Assembly: GCA_001599595.1 (NCBI GenBank)
Contig: BCHH01000020.1
Coordinates: forward strand, 296,060-360,059
DNA length: 64,000 nucleotides
Source of the DNA: Beverwykella pulmonaria
Lineage: Eukaryota > Ascomycota > Dothideomycetes > Pleosporales > Melanommataceae
Direction of reading: 5' to 3'
Positions within the stretch are counted from its first letter, which is position 1. Every line of letters starts with the position of its first letter. Made by a program: the position numbers and the translations under genes. The notes below the pieces were generated by a model that ran no database searches, was not told where the DNA came from, and saw nothing but the letters and a program-made list of their open reading frames with translations. Shown one piece after another: positions 35,640-46,858 of this stretch.

Positions 35640-35908
35640 GAAGCATGGCGTGGATGCTGAAAAGAGTTAGGAATAACAGGATGTAAGAGAAACTCTTGAG
35701 AACATGGTATTTGGAAGCGGTGCAGCGAGAAAAGAAGCGCATGAAGAAAGTGAGATTCCTAAACCTTACTGTCCACGATTTACTATATCTTCGCAATTTT
35801 CTCTCCCATCACTTTACGCCTTCGTCCTCCAGGACATCGTCCTCAAAACGTCCTCATCTCCCCAACCCGATGTTTCTCTCAAACCGCAAACCGATTAACT
35901 GCGCTTGG
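35640..35908. other. Short convergent gap
   Basis: 3' ends of the AA9 gene and of the leftward gene next to it. Nothing else seen. Confidence 0.3.
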
Positions 35909-38904
35909 CTACTTCTGCTTAAGTACTTTGTTCACCCTCATCAAAATCTTGCCCCCACCGGTCAACACCTGCAAGTTCCGTAATCTCTCATCAGCCGACA
36001 TGAGAATGAAAGCCGGCAAACCACCGGCCCTGAGCGTTGTAGTAGCTGATTCAGATGAGGCTGGAGAGTTATAATCGATTGGGATGGAGTATACAGTCTG
36101 GGGAGAAGCGAGGATGGCTTGGGCGGCGAAGGGGATGAAGCCGGCGCAGCGGAGGAAAAGTTCCCACTGCGTTGCGTTAGTTACGTAGGAAGATGAAGAA
36201 ATGAAACAGGGCGCGATTGGTGATTGAGAAGAAATACACAAGTCTCATCTTGCAGCAGCTTAATACTTCCAATATCCTTCGATCCGTGTGGCAATCCCCA
36301 TGCCGCCATCGCTCCAATTGTCGTTCTCGCTAGAGCCAGTTCCCCGCCTCTAACATACTTGACGATGATCTCGCTTTCTAATTTTGAAGTCAAGAGCTCA
36401 AAAGCCGTGATTGCCTCTTTATCTCTGTCATCTACGGGTCGACTAGAGCCATCCTCTTCCATATCCCGGCTGAATACTTCGCTTACAAGAATCACAAGTC
36501 GCTCGTATCGGCATTGGAGCTTCAAAACTCTCTTCTTGACGGGTTATTGATCTCGTTGACCGGGGAGTGCTCGTTGTTTCAGTTGCTGGAGAGTCACGAA
36601 GGTGAGGCCGGTCGAAGGAGATAGTTGTAGGTCAGCTTCTTGTGCCAGTGAGAGGGGCGACGTAAAATCGCGCTGTATAAATACGGCGCTGGGATAGTGC
36701 TTCTGAATGTCGCGCGTGAGACTGCGTTGTTGTAGAAGCGCAGAAGAAATAATGAATGAGCATGGCAACAGGCTGATTGGAATGGATGGTAACTTTGGCA
36801 AAGGAGTTGGCAATGTGGCTACAATCTCCGTATGTGTGTCGTATGCTATTGGATGTGAGTGCCCCTTTTGAAAGTGATGAGGTACTCCCGCTGTGCGAAA
36901 GGATAGTGCTACAGCAAGCGAGATCGATTGCTGACTTAGACTAGATGATCTGCTGTTCTCTACGGCTACCTTTTTGACCGGCTTGCTATAAATCTCCATG
37001 AACTTGTGCAGCGCTGTTGATGCAGAGAGCACGCCGCCAAACATGAGACTATTGTCGGCCTCCTTTGGCTCTGGCAGTAGTGGTGACACTTTGGTCGGGT
37101 TTGGCTGCGATGTCCGAGGTTTCCCCCAATGATAGCTCGGAACTATTTCCAAATGTATTTTGTGCTGTTGGCTGACGGGCGGATGGGAAATTGGAGCTGC
37201 TTCTTTCATCTCTTCACTTCTGACCCTCAAACTTCTCTTACGAGCCAACGCATCCATGTTGTTTCACCCCTCAACTCCTGCCATCTTCACTATCACCATC
37301 GTCCTCCAGAATCGTCAAGCCATCCTTCTTCCAGATGTCGGTTGAGCTTGTAGCAATATCGCCCATTGTGAACTCGGCCATCATCTTGCCTAATTCATCT
37401 TCCCCATGAAGCTTTTCACTGATGCTGACGCTCCCTGAATGGCCCGAGAAGGGCATCCAAGGAATATCACGTTCTAGTTTGGTAACTTCGTGCCAGGACG
37501 AAGCCGACTTCAGATCATTCCGCTTCACCTTGACGAGAAACTTCATCTGGGCGTCCAACTCAGTTTCGGGAGGGGGATGCATTCCCTCCTTGCGAGTGAA
37601 CTCATCCCACGGCGCCACAGGTAGTGAGAAGTCGACGATATGAACATTTGTACGTGATGTTGTGTCGACCTCCAAGAGCTTCTCGTTCTCGACCGTTCTT
37701 ATTGCTTCGTCATAGTGGGGTTGGATCCCATCTCTAAAGAAGCCCACACAGTTGTCCTGCGAGCAGAGCACATTGTCAACTAAATTATACTGGGAAGGTA
37801 GCTCGGGGATGTACTCGTGCAGCGTTCTGGGAAAGGAAAAGGAAACTGATTTTAACTTCTTCATCGGAGTCTCGGAGAAAATTGGGGGCGTTGACAGACC
37901 CTCGATTTTCAGATCCTCAAACTTGCGCTTTGGAGGCGGTGAAGATGGATCCTCGAAATATTGACGGAAGGTTTGCGATGTATCGGTATCGTTAAATAGT
38001 ATTGCGTCGCTCCCGTCTGAGCCCGGATGCACAACAACGTCTGTTTTCATGATACTGTCCTCGAGGGTTTTTGACTCAACCTCTACAGAATCCGACGTCT
38101 CAGAAAGCAGCTCAAGGTGATTGCCGGGAGAAGCGGGCACATAGGGCGTCAACGGTGGCGTTAGTGGAAGCAATGGCGGCGTAAGAAGCTGCCAGGCCGG
38201 ATTCTGCATCAGTTAGCAAAGGTTTCCATGAGCTACACAGTACATACAGGTTTGTAGCTCCGACCTTCTTCTTTGATCTTCTCAGAGTCTTGGAGAGTCC
38301 AGGAGTCTATCACCGCATCCTGCAGGAAGCGTAGGTCATACTCAGAAACTCTTAGCTTTTCAGCTTTGGCATTCTCATCGCACTGCGCTGGATAAGCGTA
38401 ATATTTCGCAGGCCATCCCAAGCCCCCATCATTCTCCTCATTGACGATCTCCAATGGAATTCTCAAGTTCGTGAAGCTTGGTAAGTTCGTGTTGCCGAAA
38501 TGCAGAAGGTCGAGTTCATGATCGGTGCGCAAAACTGGGACTTCTTGTTTCAAGCTCGAGGCTCGCCTCCAGTCATCTGGCGGCAGCTGCGGATCGTCTT
38601 CATCGGAAGCCTTCTGCAACAGCTTTACTGCTTTTAATAGTAGGGCGGCGTCCTTGTTGAGTGCTAGTCGCTCTTTCGTTAGTTCGCTGACTGTGTTAGT
38701 GGTAGAGCAATCTGAAGGATCTTGAAGATCTGCTTCGAGGCGGTCGCTCGATGGCACGGGGACGTCGTTGACGCGTAGCGATTCCAGAGAGTAATTTTTG
38801 CACAGGCCGTGAAAACGCGCGTACTGCAGGACTGTCGAGTCTTCTTTTCCCTCTAGATTGAGCTCCACACTGCTGCCGGAACCAGGAACGCTGCTCCATG
38901 CCAT
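35909..38904 (-). CDS. Large protein with XPF-like C-terminal region; reading frame broken twice
   Basis: Pieces: 38904-38248 and 38203-37271 (joined by a clean 44-nt intron), then 37257-36547, then 36543-36238, and 36166-35909 (after a clean 71-nt intron). Together they encode about 950 residues. I recall this as a pezizomycotine family annotated DUF7102. Between the second and third piece the frame changes and both frames carry a stop within 10 bases, and I found no convincing intron. Between the third and fourth piece a TAA at 36544-36546 interrupts an otherwise continuous frame (PGQ before it, RYERLVILVSE after it). The C-terminus, with RYERLVILVSE, FLRCAGFIPFAAQAIL and a helix-rich end, resembles the inactive XPF-like domain of ZIP2/SHOC1 meiotic proteins. 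The gene may be a recent pseudogene or hold unusual introns. Confidence 0.55.
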
Positions 38905-39359
38905 TTCCCTGAGTTGCAGGTGCGTGTGCAAGTGCAAGAAAAACGATGGATGATGGCTGAAGGTTGTATTCACGCATTCCAGATTCCGAAGCTATCAATT
39001 AGCGCAATCACGTGTTACCCACTAGGCTCAACTCATACACGTGTGAAATGAGGTTTCACATTTCAATTGGAAATCTGTATCTAGCTAATCAGGTGCATGA
39101 ATCCATATATATAAAGTCGTCAAGCATGCAGCCCTTGTGAATTTTGATCAATGAAAGTGAAAAGGTGAAGGGTATCCGGAATCCGCACAAGTAGTATCAC
39201 CTCGCTAAACCGCAGTATATAATCGTAACCGTCACCGAAGACTCCCCTGGAAATGTTCATATACCCTTGATAGATCAAATGGTTGAAGGAAAATGGAAGG
39301 ATGGGGTCCACTCAAGAAGTGGTAGCAGCGTATTGGATTTTGTCCTCACGGGCCGTCAA
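38905..39359. other. Intergenic
   Basis: Promoter of the large leftward gene and 3' end of the dioxygenase gene. A TATATATAAA run lies near 39105-39115. No gene seen. Confidence 0.35.
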
Positions 39360-40601
39360 CTAGTCATTGTAGTTCACGATGCCAGAACCGTCTTTATTCG
39401 CCTTGGGGATGCCGTACCGCTCCGACAGATCATCCTCCTGTGATTTGCTGTTCGGGTCGAGGTACGGACGTTCAGCCTGGCAGCAGACCCTCACCGCGTG
39501 ACGTCGGTGTGGCGCGAAGCCATAAGAGGCCGAGTGGTTGGTGACGCGGTTGTCCCAGAAGGCGACATCGTCCTTGTTCCACTGGAATCTTGCATGGTTC
39601 TCTGGTGATGTAGCCACAATTTCGTTGAGGAAGGAGATGATATGATCGCTCTCGGTTTTGGGGATTCCGACAATTTTCGTGACGAATCCGGGGTTAAAAA
39701 AGAGAGACTTCCATCCAGTGACTGGGTGTGTGCGGACGAGAGGATGTGCGGTGGTGACAGGCTCACGGCGTACTGTACGGCCAAGTTCGCGAGTACCTTG
39801 TGCTTGCAGCTCGGCCGAGTGAATCGCAGTGAGGCTTTCGAGATACTTCTGCATAGACGGGGAAAGTTGGTCGTAGGCTGCATACTGCGAAGACCAAAGA
39901 GTGTCTCCACCTCCACCGCGAGGTGGGCCAGTCAATACTTTGAGGGAAGTGTATGACGGCGGCTGCACTTCGTACGTCACCTGATAATGTTAATGAAGGT
40001 CTATGATGTTGACGTCGGCTGCACTTACGTCGGAATGCCAGAGGAAAGTCGGCGTGAACAGGGCGCGAAGGTCAGGTGAGCCTTCGCCAGTATAGACAAC
40101 ATGTACATCTTCAAGACCGGGACGCTTTGGGCAAGCGGTAGTGGCATGGCTGTGGAGGGTACCAAAATACTTGCCAAGCTCGCGCTGGGCGTCGATGTCG
40201 AAATTCTTCTGGTTGCGGAAAAAGACCACGCCTCGAATGGCAATCAGTCGTGCGAGATCGTTCTTCTGGGCGTCGGTTAGGTTCGCGAGGTCGACTCCAT
40301 GCACTTCAGTGCCGATTTTCGGGTTGTAGTCGAAAACATCGGTCGCTGCGCTGAGGAGGTTCTTGAAAGTTGGATCGCCGAGATGACCCTTGTCGTTATA
40401 AGGGACTTCCTCGAGAGCCGGCCAGTGGAGATCCGGGAAGCTCGGGCGCAAGTCCTCATACTTGTAAGTCTCGTCGTGCTTCTCCACGGTGTTCCGGCCA
40501 GGGACATAGTCGATGACAGCTTTGGGCTTGAATGGAGATTTGGCATCCGCTGAATGAGGATTGACGTACTGGGCGGAAGGCTCGACAAGACCTGGTGCCA
40601 T
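39360..40601 (-). CDS. TauD/TfdA-type alpha-ketoglutarate-dependent dioxygenase
   Basis: Non-heme Fe(II) enzyme that uses 2-oxoglutarate and oxygen. Fungal members such as yeast Jlp1 release sulfite from sulfonates. Exons 40601-40029 and 39980-39360 give 397 aa. The iron-binding HxD is in FLWHSDVTYEVQPPSYTSL, created partly by splicing. The distal histidine is probably in WDNRVTNHSASYGF, and the 2-oxoglutarate-binding arginine in HAVRVCCQAERP. Also seen are the GTEVHGVDLANLTDAQ and RGVVFFRNQ stretches and GGGGDTLWSSQYAAYD, all family-typical. The ATG at 40601 (MAPGLVEP) is preferred over the upstream frame, which has no family similarity. Substrate is unknown; sulfonate or another small acid is likely. 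Confidence 0.9.
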
Positions 40602-43327
40602 TTTGAAGTATATAAAGGAAGCGTAGAGTGCAGTGCTGGAAGATTGACGATACAAAAGTGGAAAGTAGGAAGGAATGCTCCTGAAGAAAAGGTATGAGGC
40701 TGCAGACAAGAGCAATGGCCAACAGTGGCGTGTCTCGACGGCGTGCTAGAGTCGGTGAGATTTTGTATTTGCTGTAACAGGAAATATTGAATCTCTCTCA
40801 GACCCAAAGTCGAACAATCAATTGAGTATGTTGAAATAGAAAAAGAAATTCCCAAAACTGGGAGCCTCTCTCTTATACCGCTCGACGAGCCGCACGGAAC
40901 ACAAAGATAGGCCACTGCCACCCACAAACGGGGGCATTTTATGGAGCTTAGGTCATGAGAAGTGGTCCCTGTAAGAAGTTGCGCAATCGCACACAATCCA
41001 CCTTGCATGGACAATGGATCGTTATCCCCGCATACACTAAATGCCAACCCGGGGCGCAAAGATAAATTCCTCTCCATTGATATGCAGGACCGATGGGCTG
41101 CAAGCTGTCGATGATCCGGGGTAAGCCTCCGAACCCGGAGGAGACGCACGCCTAGAATGTTCCGTGTTGATTTCACATCCATATTACTACTCCATAGTCT
41201 GCGAGGCATTGCCCTTCAGGATACCGCCATTGAGCTGGGAGACCTGTACAAAAGAGTAGAGTCGTCGTAAGTTAACATTTATTGATGTCAGCATATCTGA
41301 AAAGGCCGCCTGGCAAGCGCTTTCCTGCCATTGTGACATTCTTAAGACAACGTTGAACGTTCAGAATTGAAGCCTCGGAGGTGGCGGAAAATGACGCTAA
41401 GCCGCACCTGGATAGATGATGCTGAAGACGCAATTCTGTCAGGCGAAGGTGCAATCGATCTGATCAGGAACAGGAGACGCCCGCATATCATCCTGCAGCT
41501 ACGTTGGTTTAACATCTCTCTCTCACCGCAACTTATCAGATCCGAACTCCCCATTCATCCGTTCCGCGCTTCTCTTCGCCGTCTAGCACATATTAGATGC
41601 TGGTCCTGCATCTTCGCGTAGCTTCATCATTCCTCGGGATAGATTGCCCTCTGCTTATGCGGTAGTTACGCTGCCTCGGATTCAAACGATGTGGCGTATA
41701 CGTTGCCCTCAATATCCATGTTTCGAGCTTGATTTCTAGAGACGACAACTCGTACGCGTATGTGGGGCAAGATCCAAGGTGCTCGCGGTTTAGGACGAAA
41801 CATAGCTTGCGCGAGCAAGAGGCCATGTAAGATTGTGTTGTACGACTATCTGTTGCGTGGCAGCTGGATTCGTAGAGTTCTTGCCACTGTTCGTGTCTTA
41901 GAAGTCGTAGATAGTACTTCAATCTTCTTGTTGCCGGATCTCCCTCTTACCGATACTCCCCGCACCTATCAGTGCTAGGACCAACATCCCGTGGGCAAGT
42001 GATTTAATGTGTGAATGTTCCTGGTCGTTCTCGAACGAATTTGCGATATCAGGAATCCGGAAGAATCAGCCTGGGCATCCTCGAACTAGGGAACATTCGG
42101 TTCGTGGATGTCGCGGCGTACTAACGCCAAGTATGCAGGTGCACCATCGAGTCCCAATGCATATAAAAGAACTGGGAGACCGATGCCGGAGCAGCTGCCT
42201 CTTGGAATTGGAGTGGTGATGGCGGTGGTGCAGGTGGAAGGACCAAAGCAGGTGTGGGGATTGAAACATCCGCTTATACAGCAGCTTCAAACTCATTGGT
42301 CAACTTTCCATTGCCACAGAACCCAACGACTGCGAACGGCCACGATCGAGCATATATCCCCACGTCTTAGAAATTACAATGAACCTTCAACTATTCTAGT
42401 TGCGGGTTGAGAGAAGTATTGCACTTCTAAAGGTATCACCTCTGCGAACAATACCAACGCAAACAACACCACCCTCCAGCCTTAGCTTCCCAGATGTCAT
42501 CTCAAAGAAGACCAGCACTCAGCGACGGCGGTTACTCCCTCCTCTTCTTTCTCTGAACAGCCTTTGTGGGCGCAGCCCTCCGGTCCGCTCTCCCCACTTT
42601 CTTCAAGCCATGCCACCTCTCCTCAACCAACATCAACGTCAACAGTATCACCCAGGCTACAAACGAGCGCGATGAACCACCGTTCCGTGTCCGCACACGC
42701 CTTGATATCAAGTGTGATATTACCCAGCCCTCAGTTTCCGGGATGTTATCTTGAAGTAATACCAGCACCTACTACTTTGTCAATATAACTATCGTGATCG
42801 CAATCTCTATGTTCATCCCCTGCAGCGACGCCGCACGTTTGGAGTCTCATGAGCTGACAAATCATGACTGCAAATGTTTACTACATGAGTATTAACCCCG
42901 CATTAATCAATAATATATTGGGCAGATGAAAGTGGATAGAGAGGTGTGATGCTAGGAATACCCTGCGCAAGCTAGCGGTAGAGCTGATTTGGAGGATCGG
43001 AATGTTGATTCCCTATCAGTAGGAAATATGTCTATGGAGACCTTATCTACCAGATGTCACACGTCCCCATCCATGTCCACGAACAGCAACGTCGTCAGCT
43101 ATCAGTCTCCCGGATATTACATCTCCTCAAGAATTGTCTTCCAGCATCGTCGTCTGGTTCAATGGATTCAACCACCAGAGTCGGTTAAGATGGAACCAAC
43201 ACGCTCGACATGTGCAAGCATCTAGGTATCGAGTGCGACCTGCATGGCTAGTGCTATTATCCTGATGCAATATGTTATGATTCACACATTTTCAACTTGT
43301 AACGTTTTAGGATGTCTCTGCGTTCGT

Positions 43328-43456
43328 AGGTCAGCCTTTAGTCAGCCCTAAGACGTATAGTACGCCGGCAATTAGAAAAAAAATTAGCTTGTTACACGGT
43401 AATGCTCACGTATCTGTTTAAAAAAAAGGAGCTAATTTATAGTAAATTGGGCCTAC
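43328..43456. repeat. Possible small mobile-element relic
   Basis: An AT-rich block between an 8-base inverted pair (TTCGTAGG and CCTACGAA), with two A-runs in the middle. The arms are too short and the flanks too poor to name a family. Confidence 0.25.
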
Positions 43457-44490
43457 GAAGGACCAATAGATCGCCGTAAAGTGCTAAGAGGTACAATGAA
43501 GTAAGTTACATAGAACGACTACTTACATGTACACACTATAGCGTACTAAGCTACTACGTTTGTAAGTTCTAAGGGTACCCATGGGCTGTTACGTATATGC
43601 AGTTCTCAAACGTACTGCGTCGGCTGACGGCGCTGAGTAGGGCGAGCTGACTATGACCTTCTAAGGGTTTCTTGTCCGTGTGAATGCTCAGGATCAAGAG
43701 ATAACCGCAGCCAACAAGCTCGACATCTGAATGCACCTCAAGCTTGATAACAAGTAGCTACTTCCAATCCCTCAACTGCCGTCCTTCTCTCATTCAGGCT
43801 TGGCATTTTCTTCCCTTTTCCACATCTGCCCACTCTCTCAGTCCACTCAAATTACCCTAGAAATTTCGCATCTAAACTGAATAACACAGATGGCCTGCTA
43901 GTCCCTGCGGAGACTGCGAGTAGGAGTTCGATGAGGTGCCTGAATCAAAGTTCAAATTGACCTTTATTGTTTAGGAGTGGGTGAGTAGGCGGGGCATAGC
44001 TAGAGATGCACACGTACATTGAAGAGGCGTGCCAAAGAAAGGGGAAGGGGGAAAGTGAAATACTACACGCTCTAGCGCAATGCAAAATAGAAGAACTAGG
44101 AACTATGAACTTTGTATCCCCTGATTTTCGCCTCACAAAATTTCCCTTGATAAAAGGAGAGCGCACTAGTACATTCCCACCATACGTTTTTGGCATCAAT
44201 CCAGCACGAGTATTTCGGCACAAGACTACGCAAGCCCTCGCCCGACCAATTCAACTACTTCAAAATCAATTCCACTATCCTAGAGATATACAAGAATAAA
44301 AGAGCTTCCACCTGTCTGATTGCCTCCATAACGCGCCTGTACCCAGTGAACGCCGCAACCGTTCTTACATTCGCTTCCCACAATAATGACCCGTGAATTA
44401 CCGCCAATATATCACATCGCTAATGCAATCATTTCGCCAGTCCATCCCTACAAATACCATGATGAAATTCAGAAACTTTGAAGCGCTTCC

Positions 44491-44577
44491 TCAGTCATAC
44501 CCAATGGTGCGACGTCTCGTCCCAATGAAGATCCCCAATGCGACCGTGAAAAAGAGCAGGGCGAGAATCGGCTTCAT
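44491..44577 (-). other. Short hydrophobic ORF, possible terminal exon
   Basis: 28 codons reading MKPILALLFFTVALGIFIG and then a basic tail. The frame continues upstream without stop through SAPRSTSQWVWLV and could be the last exon of a small membrane-protein gene. I could not find a convincing first exon in the 250 bases before the mannosyltransferase stop, so this is unconfirmed. Confidence 0.25.
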
Positions 44578-44835
44578 CACCAACCATACCCACTGACTCG
44601 TGGACCGGGGAGCACTTGAACAACGTCAGATCATGCACTTGTATTCATCTGATGATTCGAGAAACTTCAAAATCGTTGGGATTCATGACGATGGAGAACA
44701 TAAAGATGTATGGGATAAGAAGAAGGAAAGTGTTGTGCAAATTGGGACTGACAGTTTATTGATCCTTTTCATACCCCTCTGGTTTCTGCATATTGTTCGT
44801 CTCGTAGAAACGAGCAGTGCCTGGAACGTGATTTG

Positions 44836-46133
44836 TTAGCATTTGCTCTTGGTACATTGCAGGGTGAACATACAGCTGTATCCATTCCAATCGAAGTTGT
44901 CCTTGGGGTTGCAATGGCACTTGTGGTCCAAGCGGTACTGCTCACCGGTCGGGCAATGCGTGAAGGGGACATGGTAGTATGCAATGTCGTTGAAGAAGTG
45001 AAGTTCATCTTTTTTGAGCATTAATGCCGCGGCAATGGAGTGAACAGGCGCGTCGCCCCAGCGTTCGTAGAAGAAGCCACCGGCATGGTCCAGAGAAGTG
45101 AAGTAGTCAATGTATGCGTCGGAGCGAAGCCAGTTAAGGTTACCGATTTCGAAGTTGGACCACTACCACCACCAAGTTAGCCAAACAACATCATCAGAAG
45201 GGTGAGAGAAGATAGGGGGCGTACAAAGTGGCAGTGGTTGTATGTCTTGCCATCGTCTTCACTGAGGAACTTCATGGAGTTGTCTTTCACGATGTGCTGG
45301 GGGTAGGTAGCTGTGAAGTTCTTGACCGCATCCCAGAGCGTAGGAATGGTCTCGACGTATTCGTACAAGCTGAGCACGAAGCTGTACTTCTTCTTGTTGT
45401 CGGCCATGAACTTGAAGGTGTCGTAGTTGATGTCGCAGTAGAGCTCGATGCTGGGCTCCACGCGCCAGTACCACTCATAATCCAGCATCAAAGGGTGGCG
45501 GAAGAAGAAGCCGGATTCGTAGCGGCACATGTGCCTGTAGCTGATGGAGTCGCCATAGATGATCTTCTTCTCTTTCATCTCCTCGCGAACCTTGGCGGCA
45601 CGGTCCTGGTCAATGAAGTCGGGGAAAGACCAGTGCTCGGTGGGGATCTTGCCGTACTTGGTCTTGCCCGACACAAGGGCGGTTGTCACCTTCTTAAACT
45701 CGTCGTTGAAGTCGTCATCGTTGAGGAACACCCAGTCGTAGTTGAACTTGCGGTTGAAGCGGTCCTCGACGTGGCGGATCGACTTGGCAATTTCCCAGAG
45801 ATCCGAGTTGCGGGCGAGGGTGACGAAGGTGGCATTCATGCGCTCGCCCGAAGCCGTGGCGGGGGGGAGCTCCTTCTCATTATTTGGGGTGGTTGAGGGC
45901 TTCGGCTGCAATTGTTCTTGGCCGCGGTGCGGGCTGGGAACGGCTGAGTCGCCGCCGGTATACGACGAGGGCCAGCTGGCTGAGGGGACGGACGAGGACG
46001 AGGATATGAAAAAGAGGAGGATGAGGCACTGCGAGAGTCAATTGCGCCCCGATGGAAAGGCTGGCGGGGAGTGGAGTGATCGTACAATGAGCGCGAAGAG
46101 AATGTAGCGGATGTACCGCTGGGTGCCCGCCAT
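44836..46133 (-). CDS. MNT1: Golgi alpha-1,2-mannosyltransferase, KRE2/MNT1 family (GT15)
   Basis: Type II Golgi membrane enzyme that adds alpha-1,2-mannose from GDP-mannose to O- and N-linked glycans of wall proteins. Exons 46133-46086, 46028-45225 and 45162-44836 give 392 aa. The first exon encodes the short cytoplasmic tail and the start of the membrane anchor ([10 protein letters not shown]), and the second continues it (CLILLFFIS). The lumenal catalytic part is well conserved: [78 protein letters not shown], and [20 protein letters not shown]. The C-terminal cysteine segment ([17 protein letters not shown]) is typical. Length fits the family. The small first exon overlaps other open frames and is easily missed. 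It shares a divergent promoter with PAT1. Confidence 0.92.
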
Positions 46134-46858
46134 TGCGCCGCGAGACTGGTGTTGCGGCTGATGGCCTTCGAACCGTTGGTTCTTTTCCGACTTAGCGGTG
46201 CCCTCCACCTTGTCGGTTGCCGGGCGTTGCGGGCGGGCGAATTTGGGTTTTGCAGCGACGTTGTCGGAGGGTCGGGGCAGAGGCAGGTCGGCGCGCAGGT
46301 GTGGTGTTTGACGCCGGGTCCGGGTGAGCGAAGATGGTCAAGGTGGCCACAGAGACAGCAAAAGGAACGGGGAGAGGAGACGGGCGACGGCTGCTGAGGG
46401 CGAGGCGAAGGCGCAGGAGCACTCACTTATAGGGTGTGCGGCCAGAGGTCAGAAAAGGAGACAGGTGCGCTTGTTGAGCGGGTGTGGCTGACGACGCCTG
46501 AGCCACGCAAAGCGAAGAACTAATGAGAAGGCCATTCCATTGCACTGGCGCCGGGACTTGCCAGCCGTGGGCTTGAGAGACAGCGAACAAACACCAGAGC
46601 TAGGCGACATCGTCTGTGAAACACTGGAAACGCGACGACACGCTTCTATCTCTTCTACTGATACCGCGACGCCCTGAGGACTGCCGTTGGTGCTGATGCT
46701 GCCGCTCCGCTCTCTCACCACCTTGGTACGCCACTTGCTGGCCCGTTGATATCATCACCCTACCCAAACTCTCACCACCCCCTCGTGCATCACCGCAGCG
46801 CGCCCGACCCATACGTATACACTCATAACAACCCCCCCTGGGCGCCGCCCCATCCACC
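46134..46858. promoter_or_regulatory. Divergent promoter, mannosyltransferase and PAT1
   Basis: 725 bases between two divergent, probably constitutive genes. No TATA box seen. Crossing frames in both directions are arginine- and proline-rich shadows. Confidence 0.45.

Larger units (their letters stand above)
40602..44835. other. 4.2-kb gene-poor region
   Basis: Contains many short open frames but no protein I recognise. It begins with the promoter of the dioxygenase gene. Near 43328-43456 an AT-rich segment is flanked by TTCGTAGG and its inverse CCTACGAA and holds runs of A, possibly a small mobile-element relic. Near 44491-44577 (minus) a 28-codon frame encodes a hydrophobic helix (see separate entry). 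The right end is the 3' region of the mannosyltransferase gene. Confidence 0.45.

Noticed and set aside
40277..41209. 310-codon minus-strand frame overlapping the dioxygenase start
   Set aside because: Serine- and threonine-rich alternative frame; the true family similarity is in the other frame.
42400..43225. Cluster of short frames, one with a run of serine and proline codons
   Set aside because: No recognisable domain and no consistent exon chain; a frame at 42494 has a stop after 20 codons.
45228..45896. 222-codon plus-strand frame opposite the mannosyltransferase
   Set aside because: Antisense to a well-conserved exon and valine/glutamate-rich as expected of antisense GC-rich coding sequence.
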